Source: Sequoia sempervirens
Lineage: Eukaryota > Streptophyta > Pinopsida > Cupressales > Cupressaceae
DNA: 64,000 nt
NCBI GenBank assembly: GCA_007258455.2
Contig: VDFB02270651.1
Span: 492,770,571 to 492,834,570 of the forward strand
Reading direction: 5' to 3'
This document shows positions 34,530 through 47,205 of this stretch, in pieces; the first letter of the stretch is position 1; each line of letters starts with the position of its first letter. A program made the translations under genes and the position numbers. The notes below the pieces were generated by a model, which was given only the letters and a program-made list of their open reading frames with translations, was not told the DNA's origin and did not search any database.

Positions 34530-37051
34530 TGTTTCTAGTATTTTGGCTAATCCCGTGATAGGGAACTCATTGGTCAAAATAATGTATTACAACTTATTAG
34601 ATATCCTTCACAATGACTATCTATTCAAATACACTCTTTCTTTCTAAGTTTGGTTGATATTAAATGCAAGTGCCCTTATTCCAGTTGGCTTTTGGTCAGC
34701 TTGGACAACCACATGATTGCTTCTGTTTTGCATTTGATTTTTCTGAAAGCCATTAAAAGGTAACTTGTGGAAGACGTGTAGGTTTGTACATACCTCAATG
34801 GTCATAATCCATTCCTAACACAATATTGTGTAGGGCACAGGAAGCTGAAGAAGAGGAGAGATCATGAAATTAAATTTTCTGTTCGGTAGCAACAGGTTAC
34901 TGGTTGGAAAAAAGTAGGGATACAATACAGATTTGCCATTCCAGCATCCAACCACCTAGTAAATTTAGTTCAATATGGGAATGGAAAACCGGGTCCAACC
35001 GAATCATTGCTATTGCAGAAGAGGTCAATAATGTGTGCTGGAAGCTGGAAAACTAGGTATTTGTAAGGAAGTATGTAGGTACAAAGCTTTAGTATCAATA
35101 ACACAATTTAAAAACTGAATTAAAGTCAGATTGTTTTATTCGTGGCCATGTGAAAAACATTCGGCCCTAATCCTAACAAGGTTCCTTGACAAAGTTAAGT
35201 CCTAATCGTAACAACCTTCCTGTGTTTCATTTTGCAAATGAGACTTTGCAAGGACATAAGTCTTTTTCAAGTTTTGAAAAAGATGGCCCTGTTATCAGAA
35301 AGTGCCATTGTTTTGTAAGATTGTGAGTACTGATCGAAGTCCCAGGTATTACATTACTCATTTTCGCCAACTCTAGCTTTAAAAAAGAAACAGCATTTGC
35401 AACTCCCAAAAAACCAGCATCACTGAATAAATGCCAGCGACGCAAACAGGCATAATATCACAAGGGGGATTTTTTTTTATTTCAACAGTTACCTGAATGT
35501 GCAAGTTGCATTCTATAATTATATTGTTACAACACAGTCTTTGCCAACAGAGTTTTTGCAACTAATACCCAGCATCCTGGAAATTTGATTGCTTGCACAT
35601 TCTCCTGATATGAAACAGCAAAAATTAACTGCTTTGAACTTCGAAACTACATAACGTACTGTCCAAGTGATGTAAATTTACTGTGGACGCTAACTCCAGC
35701 GAAGCATACTAAAATTTCAGTCAGAAAACTTCATAAAATGTGGCACATTATTCCCCCTATACATTCATTACTCTGCAGAAGATATGGTCATCGAAGCTTC
35801 TGCAATAAGATTATCTAACCCATGTGATCTTGAACATCATATACCCATTTTGCAATAGAAAATGTTGAAGAAAACTCGACACATAGTTCTCATCTGTGTT
35901 TAAAATAATGCATGCTTAATCGGCATTGTCAGAAACAAGTCAACTCCAAAATTCCAAGTGTTTACATGTCAATGACCTTCCATGAACCCTTAATGGCTCC
36001 AATTGTAATTTCTGTGAAAGTATGTTTTGGCATACTCCTACCCCATCTAGCCAAAACCAATTTTTTAATAAATTTGGCCCGAAACAAGCCTTAAAAAGCT
36101 ACTTATGTCAAGCAATTACTTAGTACACTGTGATTTTTTGGTTAATCAAGGTGACAGAAATCATGTTGTGACATACCTGAATTGATTGATTTCAAAACTC
36201 GAAGTTGCGCTCAGGTTCAAAGTCCAGTGAATTTCTTGCTTTGGGTATCTGAGAATTGATTGAGGGAAGTGTAGGAGACAACTTTTGTTTAGTAAAGCAA
36301 GCTGCCTTGCTACTTTTCCTTTACAGCAGCGAGCAAAGAATAGGAATATGCTTAGCTTCAGCATGATGTATTTCTATTCATACGCCACCTACATTGTAGG
36401 CTACCGATTAGAATCCGTTCTGAACTACGATTGACGAAAAGGTAAATACATCTCTACGTGGGTAATTTTTAAACTTTACCTAGCTTGGGCTTCAAGGCAA
36501 AATTCCAGGGAGAATTGAAGTTTACAAATATCTAATATTTCTGGATATTTATAAAAAATAAATTTGAATTTAATGTTGGTTCGAAATATTTTTCAAATTT
36601 CACACGTAGATTATATTGAAACATTAATGTTTAGTATTTTATTTTTCTTGTGAAATTTTTTTATTATATGTAAATTAATTAAATAATAATGAATAAACAA
36701 TTTAATATAAGACAAAAGAGTGAGGATTGATTATGTTATTGAAATAAATGTATTAAATTTAAGTGGATAAAATAATAATATTTAATTTTAGATTTAAAAA
36801 TAAGAGCATCTATAAATACTTAGACATGATTAGTGTTGGAAAGAAAAATGCTAACATATAATATAGGGGCTTACATTCATAATTCGTTTATTTGGATTTG
36901 TATTTTTTTTACATTGGACTATTGACCCATTCCATTTAGGAGAGTAATGTCTTTGAAAGTTGTTATAAAAATGTATAAGAAAAGAAACAACCAACCGTAA
37001 GACATACAAAGAGGGAATTAGAGGACACGCCTGTTGGAAGTTTGAGGAGAT
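34530..37051. other. Long stretch with no recognised gene
   Basis: Frames of 60-108 codons occur on both strands, for example on the minus strand at 35227-35445 and 36161-36364, but none shows a domain, codon bias or paralogue in the window. No repeat shared with the rest of the window was recognised. This is the least repetitive-looking part of the window and could contain unrecognised exons. Confidence 0.5.
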
Positions 37052-38391
37052 TGTTGGAAGAATGTCATTGATGATGTTGTTTGGCAACATGGGTATGGAA
37101 GGTACATAACGATGTGTTGCAATGTTGTCATTGATGTCAACATTGTAACTTATGTGAAGAATTTGGTTGCAAACCATTTTGATCAGTCCTAACAGGTTTT
37201 TGAGTTGAGGAAGACACTTTTGCTAGTTGGTTTGATTCAGAGATATCAGTTGTGTGGGAAATTGACTAAGTGTCAATTCTGCTTATACAGTGTTACAAAG
37301 AGATTGTTTTTGGGTCTGCACCACTCCGCAAATGAAGGTTTCACTCTATGCTTCTAACATTATTTATGTGGGTGTTAGATGCATCTAATTCCAAGATTTC
37401 ATCATGTTTTGACAAGTGGATTGAGATCTATATGAGTTACAGAAGTTCAGCTTGGAAATTACAGTTGTTTTTTGTACAATACAGTTGTGTGGGAGATTTT
37501 GCATGTCTCTGTGAATGAGTTTTTGACTTTGTGCTTTTGAGGATAAGTTGTCAAATGGCAATAGAGCATGGATTCCAGTTGGCATTGAATTTTGAGGTCC
37601 ACGTGTCGATATATTGATACACAGTTGAAGAATTTCATTATTAGGTCTCCAGCAGTGTCGACCTAATATGTTTGAAGGTATGCGAAGGCTAAATAAGTAT
37701 TATGGTCTTATGTGGGATCAATTATAGGCCCATGCCAACCTATTTCAAGTTGTTTTGAGATTTGAATTGTGCGTGTAGTGTGGATGAAATGTTTTTGAGT
37801 CGATAAGTTATGATTTGAGTATTACATCTAATTAGGTTGACCTAATTGATGTTGTACTTGATGTGGATATATATGTTTTAAAATGGGATGTATGTATGTA
37901 TTGTGAATATAATGTAGAGAATTCTGAATTTAAGTTGTGAATGTTGAGTTGAAGAATAAAGTGATGTGAATGCAGAGAAAGTCAGAGTGTTAAATCTGAA
38001 TCAGATGAAGTGTGTAAAATCAATTTATTGAGCTTCATTGGAACTGTATTTCATGCATGTGAAAGATGCAATTGTGATAGTTCAAAATAGGTTGTAAGCC
38101 ACCATCTCTCTTCTATCTTTTTCTCTATGGATAGTGAGTTCACTTGGACAGTGAGTCCACCTACAATAAGCACTTCTATATATATACTATAACCGGTTAT
38201 AATATATTGTGAGCTAATCCTCACCATGGTTTTTCCACATAAAAATCTTGGTGTTCATGTGGTATGTGATGTTGTGAATGTTTCATGCTTTCTTTCTTTA
38301 TTATAGTTGAATTATTTTTGGTGATCGGATATGTTTGAATGGCTTAAGAGAATACTGATTCACCCCCTCTCAGTATTCTAGGTGTTCAACA
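37052..38391 (+). repeat. 5' LTR, 1340 bp
   Basis: It starts TGTTGGAAGAATG and ends with CACCCCCTCTCAG...GTTCAACA. Matching blocks in the 3' LTR include 'CATTGATGATGTTGTTTGG', 'GACAAGTGG.TTGAGA' and 'TGAATGTTGAGTTGAAGAAT'. It lacks the 981-bp insertion present in the 3' LTR and so shows the uninterrupted 'ATATACTATAACC' target. Confidence 0.93.
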
Positions 38392-38393
38392 AT

Positions 38394-38411
38394 TGGTATT
38401 AGAGCCTGGTT
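38394..38411 (+). promoter_or_regulatory. Primer-binding site, Met tRNA type
   Basis: TGGTATTAGAGCCTGGTT begins two bases after the LTR. It differs from the usual TGGTATCAGAGC by one C-to-T change, in line with the other decay in this element. Confidence 0.9.
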
Positions 38412-38459
38412 CCTTGGAAGGAGCTTAACCGCTTTGGGAAGATCTTGGAGGTTGTAAAC

Positions 38460-39539
38460 ATGGCTGATAAAAAAATTCCTATTCCTCCATAAGAGATTCC
38501 AACAATTGGATTCATAGAAGAAGATTGCATGCTTGGCAAAGATGGAAAACTCAAAGTTTCCCTTGAAGATCTTGAAAAGAATGAAGATGAAAATAAATAT
38601 TTGAAAGAAAATATCAAAGAAGTAAATGAATGCATCAAATAGTTGAGAGAGAAAATCAAGAAGTTAAAAGAAAGGCATAAAGAAGCCAGTGAGAAATTGA
38701 AGCAAGCAAATGAATCCATCACTGGTTTGAAAGTGCAAGTTGAAGAAAAGAAAAGAATTAAAGAATGCTTGAATGCAATGGTGAAAATAAAATCATAGGA
38801 ATGTACAAGGCTTGAGCAAGAAGTGGTAAATTTGAGATGAGATTTGGAGAAAGTAAGAAGTCATGAAGAAAAATTCAAAATGAGTGCTACAAATCTTGAT
38901 GAAATGATCACAAATTAGAAAGGGTCTAAAGACAAAGAAGGTTTAGGATTTGAAAAAGGTGAAATCTCAAATACAGAAAAGAAGATCAATGAACCAAAGA
39001 AGACTGAAGACAAGAAGAGCTATGGAAAGTAGATCTGTAATCAAAGGAATAAAGCTAGAAGACCACCAGCCAGAAAACCAAGTGCACAAATGTACCCATA
39101 TTTTAATGGTTTTTGTTATTCTTGCAATAAATTTGGACACAAGGAAATGTAATGTAGAAACATAATGAATCAGAATGTTCCATCCTTTTTTGGTCAATGT
39201 TTTACATGCAAAAGATTTGGTCATGGAGCTAGTAAATGTAGAAGTCAAATGATGAATGGCTATAACAATGGTATACTGACTCAATCTTTCAATAGCTATT
39301 GTTATGCATGCTATGGATTTGGACACAAATCTAATCAATGTAGATCCAAAGTGAATGGAAGGAATACTATTCAGAAGAATGTCACATGTCACAATTACAA
39401 ACTTGGACATATTACTAAGTTTTGCAGAAGAAGAAATACAAGGAAAGATAATCCAGTAAAGAGGAATGAACCAGTTAAAAAGGTTGATCCAGTAGAAACA
39501 AAGAAGGAAATGGAAAAGATTTGGAAAAAGAAGGAATAG
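38460..39539 (+). pseudogene. Copia-like Gag with coiled coil and four zinc knuckles
   Basis: 360 codons run in one frame from the ATG at 38460 to the TAG ending at 39539. The first two thirds are Lys/Glu-rich and heptad-like, followed by knuckles CYSCNKFGHKEM.C, CFTCKRFGHGASKC, CYACYGFGHKSNQC and CHNYKLGHITKFC; the last has Tyr in place of the second Cys. Gag proteins package element RNA into particles. Seven internal stops interrupt it. All can be reached from a Gln or Arg codon by one C-to-T change, and there is no frameshift. It lies between the PBS and the family-X ORF. Confidence 0.85.
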
Positions 39540-40060
39540 ACAAAAGACAAGGAAGAATCTATACCATCCTCCAGTGCAGATGTTTCCTCTGGAAACTAAG
39601 CTAAGAGTTATGCCTTAGGGGGATCTTTAATGAATATATTTTGTCTCCCACCAGAGAAGAGGTGTTGAAGCCTCAACACGAAGAGATATGATGAAGATCA
39701 ACATGCTTGATCTATTGGTGAAGATTTTGGAAGAAAACATCTTAATGTGGAAGTTTGTGGAGCTTTAGAAGTTGTTTGTGCATATAGACAAAGGGTTGCC
39801 AACTTTATTGTTTGAAGCTTTTAATGCAAAATTAGGCCAAATTGAAGGACTATAAGTGATTTCACTAAGGAAAAATTCATTCATAACAAGCATTCAAGAA
39901 GGATTAGAGCAGCGAGGAAAGAATTCAAAATATTCAAGGCAATTTGTGACTTAGATTGTTCAAACCCTAGTTCAACAAGTGAAACAAAAGGTATTTACAA
40001 ATTTGTTTACCCTAGTTTTCGAAGAATTTTTTTTAAAAAGTAGTTCAAATGTATTTCACA

Positions 40061-43000
40061 ATGGCTACACCAAGGGTTATAGAAGTAATAGAGAAGCTCC
40101 ATAACCAAAATTTAAGAAGTATCCCACAAAATCCATATAAGATGACATGTTAGGTGCATTTTCTCATATTCCTTTTGGGGTTTTTCCAATTGAAGATATT
40201 AGGATCTACATTCATGGGAAGATAGAAGAATTTGATCATTCTAAGTTAGGGGAATTGTGGGTTAATGAGCTTACTGGAGAATACTTTGCCCTAAAACCAA
40301 AATTTCAAAACCTAGTCACAAAGAAACTAGATGTATGGCAATGGTTCCCTAATTTATGTTTTGATAGCAAATGGGTTAGAATGGCACTTAGTAGAATCCA
40401 TGATCAGTTTGTCTGGACTGATATGCCTGGTTTGATAACTAAGGAAGTGATAAGAGAGGTTACTGGTCTATGCTCCACTAGACCATTTCATATGTTGAAA
40501 TATGTTAAGAATGAAGTGGTTATGGAGAGAACAGGTGCTACATATGACAAAAGAGCTCTAGCATTGAATCCCATTAGAAATCTAGCTATGAGATACACGT
40601 CAATGATGATTGGCTATAAAATTTACTTCACAAACAAGGACAATTCAATATTTTCCACTGCAATTAATGTGGCATATGGGATGGTTAAAAATGGTGCAGA
40701 CTATGATCTTTGTGAGTTTCTTAGGCAAGAATTGATGGAGAACTTAAAGAAAACTAAGGAAAAGAAATATGCATTCAAGTATGGGACTTTGGTGGTATGT
40801 TTACTTTTCCACTTTCTAAAGCAACTACCCAGAACTCAAAATGTGACATGGCTTAGAGGTAGATCTATTGCCCATCAAATTAGAGATTATATGATTGGAC
40901 TTGGAGATGGGAAGACACTAGATGAAGCACTTGTTGCTTTCTTTGCTATTTTTCAAAAGAGAATGCATGAAAGGGATAGGATACCTAGAAAAATGGTTGA
41001 GAATTATCAAAATGACATCACTTTTCTAGTGCCAACAGATGAGTGTATGATGGAAGCAGTGGAATCACAAACAATATGGATCCCTACACTGGGTTATGAG
41101 ATCAATAAACAGGAAATAACTGGTTATGATGACATTTTGTTAAAGAGTCTGAAGGATGAAACTAAAGAAAGGTATGGCACATATGAAGAAAATTCTATGG
41201 AAGTGCATATGGAACAAAGAAAACCTATAATCAAGAAGAATGTTGATAATATGGTTGATGTGTATTCAAAGGAAATGGGCATTTCAAAGGAACGAGTATA
41301 GTATGCAAGAGAAAGAGCTAAGGTTGATTCAAGTGTTGTAGAAGGATCTGGAAGCAAAAGAAGATCTAGTAGGATAGCTACCACTCTTCCTTCTGTCCAA
41401 AAGTCCTCCAAGACTGTGCCAACTATTGGAGAAAAGAGAAAGACAACTGCCAACCCTTCAATAAAATAGAAATCTCCTCCGGTTGTGCAGACCATAAGGG
41501 ATGAAAAGAAGAAAAGTATTGCTACTACACCACCTATTTCCCCTGCCAAAAGAAGAGTAAAACAAAAGGAAATGAGAGAGAAGGGTATAGGCATCAATGT
41601 AATAGAAGAAGAAGAAGAATTGGAAGGACCATAGTTGGTCTGAAGTAGTGATGTTTCACAAGGTGAATCAAGTGCTAAAAGAAAAAGATATGACATTATT
41701 GATACTGGAAGTGAAGAGATAGAGGAAGAAAAGAAAAAAATTGTTATGCATATGAGGAAATAAGTTGAAAGGATCACAAGAGAAGAAGGGAAAAGAAACA
41801 AGTCAAAAGAAGAAGACTCCAGGTGAAAGCAAAGGAAAAGATCAAATAGAACTAGTAAGGCCTCACTCATCTATGAAATTAGAGGCATTGTTCAATAGTA
41901 TTTTACAGAATGATATGTTAGGGGAGACCACAACTAAATACAAAGATGCAGATGAGGTGGATAGGGCCACCATCATTGAAGTTATTATCAAGTACATTGT
42001 TGTTCTTGAAGTGGATATGAGGAACATCAAGAAACAAATTCCTAAGGACTTATGGAACATTTTGTTGGAAAGAAAGAAAGAAGCCATAAAAGAAGAAGCA
42101 AGGCTTAAGGAAGAAGCATTAGAAAGAATAAGTGCCCCTCTCTCTGAGGATGACAAAGCCACATTGGCTGTAGTATTTATGAAGGGGTCGGGGACTAAGG
42201 AAAGGGTGACAACCCTTATGGGAATAGATAAAAGTGATCTTGAAAGAATTAGAAAGAAAAGCAATGAAAAAGAAAAAGAGATAGCACAAAAAATGGGGAT
42301 GATACCATATAATAAGGAAGAAGTGAATATGGAAACCCCTACTTTGGAACCAAACATTGAAGAAGAGGTGTAGACAGATGTTGCTCAACATGAGCATGAT
42401 ACAAATGAAGAATTTGCATAGGATAACAACCTTTGGAAGTGGAGGATATGAGAGAAAGAAATATTAAGGGTACAATGATCAGAGAAGACATTGCAAAGGA
42501 AAATACCATCACTCCTCCAGTACAAGAAGATGTTACTCCTCTGGTAAACACTGAAAACCTTGCGGAGGAAGATAAGGAAGAGAATGTTGAAGAACATGAA
42601 GAAGAAGAAGACAAGAATAAGGATACATTCAGAGATGCACAAAAAAAAAATAGAAAAATCGATAGACTCCAGTAATACTAAAGAGAAGGAATCAAAGGGA
42701 AAAGGTTGCAGAGACAACAAAGTTTTTTGGTGAATCCTCCAACTCCTATAGAGATTCTCTAAAGAATCTTCGAAGTATGCAACCCAAGTTCCAACCTATT
42801 GTGTCTTCACAATTGTTAATTTTTGATGCAACAAGACAATGTGGATCTGGATAAGATCTCTCCCATCCAAAAGCTACAACTGGGAGGTGTGTTTCATGCA
42901 TCTGCAAGGAAAGAAATTATTGAAACACACCAAAGAAGTGGAGAATTGATGTAGTAAAAGCATTTCAAGAGACCATACCCAACACAAATGTTGACACATC

Positions 43001-43548
43001 ACTATCTAGTATGGAAAATCCCAAACTGCTAATTGATTGATTTAAAGTATATGCCTCTCAGACTAAAAGAAGTAGAAAAAGAGGTTGAGAAAAGAATAAA
43101 TGACAAGAGGATGTTAGAAATTATTGAGAAATGTGTTATTGCACATAAAAAGTTTCTAGATTTGATGAAGGATGTTGAAGGGTGCATTAACGAGGCCAAG
43201 GCTCTATATTAGTATGTATGAAGTGGCTCGAAGCCACATAGAGCATAAGGAAGGAGATGAACTCTATTGAGTCTCAAATAAATACTTCCTCAAGTGTGTA
43301 TGATCTAGTATTTAATCTAACTAGAGAGACAAGGAGTATAATAGAAGATATACATAAGAAATTCTTTCAATTACAAGCACAGAAAGAGCATATCATCCTA
43401 CAGTTTAGAGAAATTAGGGATCTGGTCAATCCCAAATTTATACTTGTTTCAAAAACTATTTTGAGTGTAGAAAAATCCAAGAAGATGAATCTAGTACCTA
43501 GCACTACGGAAGAGGGAGACGAGTTATTGCTGCAATTTGAAACATAGT
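40061..43548 (+). pseudogene. Family-X ORF, copy 2, occupying the place of pol
   Basis: The likely start is ATG 40061 ('MATPRVIEVIEKLHN'), with a one-base slip before 40147, after which 384 codons are open to 41301. That part is a helical globular region: 'SKLGELWVNEL', 'GLITKEVIREVTGLCS', 'YDLCEFLRQELMEN', 'KYGTLVVCLLFHFLKQLP'. After it come Lys/Glu/Ser-rich stretches (41302-41760), an open block at 41765-42373, acidic repeats (42433-42675) and a helical C-terminal block (43257-43547, 'IIEDIHKKFFQLQAQKEH'). The order of a globular domain, charged linker and coiled-coil end is that of copy 1. I do not recognise the domain; a plant-transposon-associated domain is one alternative. Several stops and at least two frameshifts break it. 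Confidence 0.7.
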
Positions 43549-43921
43549 GTAGATTGCTTGCAAAAGCTAAGAGAGAATGGGAAGATAGAAGGCAACCTTG
43601 ACAATACCATTTGAAGAAATTGCAGGCATCAACCACCTCTAGTTGACTTATTTCTTATCTCTTTATGCATTTTTGGTTTAGATTGCTTGTACATATGTGG
43701 ACTTTATAGTGTTATTTCCAAGCACAATGTTTGGGTTTTTTCTCCAATACATGACTCAGGGGGAGTCAATCCATGTTTTCGGTTTGTATATGCTTACATT
43801 TCTCAAGGGGAGTTCCAGTGAAAATCATAACAACTGTATAGGCACCCTTTTCCCTTGATGTCGAAGGGGGAGAATACTTTGGAGAATGTTTTGGAGATTT
43901 TGGTATGTTGCCATCAATGAC

Positions 43922-43933
43922 AAAGGGGGAGAT
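43922..43933 (+). promoter_or_regulatory. Polypurine tract
   Basis: AAAGGGGGAGAT lies directly against the TG of the 3' LTR. A second purine run, AAGGGGGAGAATA, lies about 60 bp upstream near 43864. Confidence 0.85.
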
Positions 43934-46212
43934 TGTTGGAAGAATTTCATTGATGATGTTGTTTGGAAACATGAGCATGGAAGCTACATAATGATGTGTT
44001 GCAGTGTTTTCATTGGTGTCTACATGGTAACTTATGTGAATATTTTGGTTGTAGACCATTTTGATCAGTGCTAACAATTTTTTGAGTTGTTGAGGAAGAC
44101 ATTTTTACCAATTGGTTTGATCTAGATATATCAGCTATGTGGGTCCACACCACTTCACAAATAAAGGTTTCACTCTGCGCTTCTAACATTATTTTTGTGG
44201 ATGTTAGATGTATCTAATTCAAAGATTTCATCATGTTTTGACAAGTGGTTTGAGAGATATGAGTTATAAAAGTTCAGCTTAGAAATCATAGTTGTTTTAT
44301 ATACAATACAGTTGTGTGGGAGATTTCACACTCTCTATGGATGAGTTTTTGAATTTTTTCTTTTGAGGATAAGTTTCCAGATGACAATAAAGCATGGATT
44401 CCATTTGGCATTGAATTTTGAGGCCCACATGTTGATTCTATATGGATACACAGTTGAAGAATTTTGTTGTTAAGTCTCCAACGGTGCCGACCTAATACAT
44501 TTGAAGGTATGTGAAGGATAAATAAGTATTGTGATCTTATGTGGGATCAATTATAGGACCATTCCAACCTATTTTAAGTTGTTTTGAGATTTGAATTGTG
44601 GAATGTAGTGGATGAAATGTTTTTGAGCTGACAAGTTATGGTTTGAGTATTACATCTAATTAGGCTGACCTAATTGATGTTGCACTTGATGTAGATATAT
44701 ATGTTTTAAAAGGGGATATATATATGTATCATTGTGAATATAATGTATATCAAACTAAATTTAAGTTGTGAATGTTGAGTTGAAGAATAAAGTGATGTGA
44801 ATGCAAAGAAAGTTAGAGTGTTAAATCTAAATCAAATAAAGTGTATAAAATCAATTTATTGAGCTTCATTGGAACTATATTCCATGCATGTGAAAGATGC
44901 AATTGTAACAGTTCAAAACAGGTTGTAAGCCACCATCTCTCTTATATATTTTACTCTATGGAAAGTGATTCCACTTGGACAGTGAGCACTTCTATAAATA
45001 TACTAGGGTGATGCCACAATAGTGGTTTACACTTTCTGGGAGATCCTAATTTTTGCTGAAATCACATATTTTTAGAAAATATAATGATTTAAGCCTTGAA
45101 AAGTTCCATTTAAAGGATTCCAATTAAATAGGGTTTGATCAAACCACCTTAGACCAAGCCCCCTTGGATAGAACCTCGCTAGTTTTAAACCATACCTATA
45201 ACGAAGTCTCCTTTACACCTATCAAAATGCTGATAAAAAACCACTTTTGATTTACCTTTTGAGGGATCAAATGAATTCATTTAAATTTTTTTTTGTATGT
45301 AGTCCTTATTATAAGCTTCCAAAAAAGTATAATTTTAATTAAATTAAAATTTCTTATTATATTTATTTTTTATTTCTTGTGAGTGTAGGTTTTTCACCGA
45401 AAATCAAGATCTTTGTTCTACACATGTGGAAAAATAGAAGATTATAAATAAAAAATGAAAAATATGAGTGCACCAAATATTGAAGTTCTTAATCCAACAA
45501 AAAAAATAAAACTGAATTTCGATACATACAAAAAAAGTTGTGTTATATGGTCTTCCTATGTCTGAATTGTAATTGGTTTAACTTTGAAACTTGATTAAGG
45601 AAAAAATATTCAATAAAACACTATGAAACCAATTTTAAGCACTAGATATCGTAGTTACAAATATAAATTTGAAAAATTATAATTTTATCCTTCATGGAAA
45701 AAAAGTTGTTATACGGTGAGTGTCACTCCTTACAAATGGTGTTTACTGAAAAAAACTAGTTTTCGAAGGAGATGGAAAAAGAAGTGCAATCTGATTCCAA
45801 AAATTTTGAAAAAAATATATTAGGAATCTACAGACAAAATTATGTTATAAATCACTAGTTTGCATCATCTTCAAATTCATCATGGTTTAGCTGCTATAGG
45901 TGTCTGAAAGTGAAGATTTAGTTAGAAAAAATCAGCTTAGTGTCCAGTTTGGCCAAAAAATGTAAACCAGTATTGTGGGATCACCCACTATAACTGATTA
46001 TAATATATTGTGAGCTAATCCTCACCGCGGTTTTTCAAATTTTGGGTTTTCCACATAAAAATAGCGGTTTCATGTGTTATGTGATGTTGTGAATGTTTCA
46101 TTCTTTCTTTCTTTATTATAGTTGAGTTTTCTTTGGTGATTGGACATTTATGTTTGAATGGTTCAAGAGAATATTGATTCACCCCCTCTCTTAGTATTTT
46201 GGGTGTTCAACA
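43934..46212 (+). repeat. 3' LTR, 2279 bp including a nested insertion
   Basis: Removing the 981-bp insertion and its 4-bp duplication leaves about 1294 bp, close to the 1340-bp 5' LTR. Small internal deletions explain the rest, for example loss of a 'GTCCACCTACAATAA' segment before the insertion site. It ends GTGTTCAACA at 46212 and abuts a reverse-oriented copia fragment. Confidence 0.92.
45006..45986. mobile_element. Non-autonomous inverted-repeat DNA transposon, 981 bp
   Basis: It starts GGGTGATGCCACAATAGTGG and ends, read as the reverse complement, GGGTGATCCCACAATACTGG. The first 34 bases of the two termini agree at 30 positions. ACTA precedes (45002-45005) and follows (45987-45990) the element, and the 5' LTR has a single ACTA at the same place, so this is a true 4-bp target duplication. 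There is no coding capacity. The superfamily is uncertain: termini starting GGG fit Harbinger-like elements, but their usual target is three bases. Confidence 0.9.
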
Positions 46213-47205
46213 AACTCCTTACATATTTTATCTTTATTACCACCAAAAACAATATCATCAAGATAAATAACAATAATCAATTGATAATCACCTTCAATTT
46301 TGATATAAATATTACTATCAACAATACCTTTCTTAAATCCCGGTTACCATAGATATTTATCCAATGTTGAATACCAAGCTCTAGGGGCATGTTTGAGTCC
46401 ATACAATGCCTTCTTCAATTTGTAGACAAAATCCTAATCCTTAGACAACTAAAATCCTTCTAGTTGCTCAATGTAAATTTCTTCTTCCAGGTCTCCATTT
46501 AGATATGTTGACTTGACATCCATTTGATATACTTTAAAGTTCTTGAATGTAGATAATGCCAAAAACATCCTAACTACCTCAAGTCTAGCTACTAGAGAAA
46601 ATGTTTTTTCAAAGTCAATACCTTCCAATTGAGCATAACCCTTGTAGACCAATCTTGCCTTGTTTATGATCAATTTTCCATCTTCATTTTGTTTATTTCT
46701 GAATACCCATTTTGTGCCAATAATATTTTGTTTTTAGGCCCTGGAACAAGTTCCCAAGTCCAATTATTTTCAATCTAATTCAATTCTTCTTCCATTGCTT
46801 CTATCCCACTCTCATCTTGGTTAGCTTCCACAAAATATTTTGGCTCAATTTTGGATAGCAAGGAAAAATGTACTTGTTCATTCATTCCTACTAACCTTCT
46901 TCTAGTTAGAACTCTTATGTCCTTATCTCCAATAATTTGTCTCTAAGAATGATCTCTTTGAATGTATCTTGCCAGAGTTTTTTATTTGATCTCTTAGGCT
47001 CAACCTTTATCTCTTCTTCAATAATGTGGATTGATCCATCATAATCACTGTCATCATCATCTAACACCAACTTATAGTATAATGTATCATATAATTTTAC
47101 ATTAATAAATTCTACAATATTCTTCAATCTTTTATTGTAGCACCTATATGTCTTACTGCTAGTAGAATAACTATTGGCAAGGTACAAGACACAGAGCATA
47201 ACCTA
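46213..47205 (-). pseudogene. Ty1/copia pol fragment (integrase end to reverse transcriptase)
   Basis: The minus strand begins near 47190 with 'KTYRCYNKRLKNIVEFINVK', the segment between integrase and reverse transcriptase. It continues to 'NKARLVYKGYAQLEGIDFEK', 'VYQMDVKSTYLNGDLEEE', 'LKKALYGLKHAPRAWY' and the catalytic 'YLDDIVFGGN' at about 46235. Coding ends abruptly at the 3' LTR junction, before RNase H. The missing part does not appear on the far side of the LTR element at 37051, so this is a truncated relic and not a simple insertion site. Several stops are present. Confidence 0.9.

Larger units (their letters stand above)
37052..46212 (+). mobile_element. Non-autonomous LTR element with gag and family-X ORF, no pol
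   Basis: LTRs at 37052-38391 and 43934-46212 share both ends (TGTTGGAAGAA...TGTTCAACA). A PBS follows the 5' LTR and a polypurine tract precedes the 3' LTR. The 5.5-kb interior holds a zinc-knuckle gag (38460-39539) and a family-X ORF (40061-43548). No reverse transcriptase, RNase H, integrase or protease motif was seen in any frame. Such elements are mobilised in trans by relatives; the gag type suggests a Ty1/copia helper. The flanks GAGAT (37047-37051) and AACTC (46213-46217) are not a target duplication, so the copy may be recombined or one end replaced. Confidence 0.85.

Noticed and set aside
37052..37177. 108-codon minus-strand frame at 36851-37177 and its counterpart at 43766-44077 as a conserved gene
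   Set aside because: The shared part is the start of the two LTRs, so similarity is explained by the LTR pair.
37047..46217. Target duplication for the LTR element at 37-46 kb
   Set aside because: The flanking pentamers GAGAT and AACTC differ, so I did not claim one.
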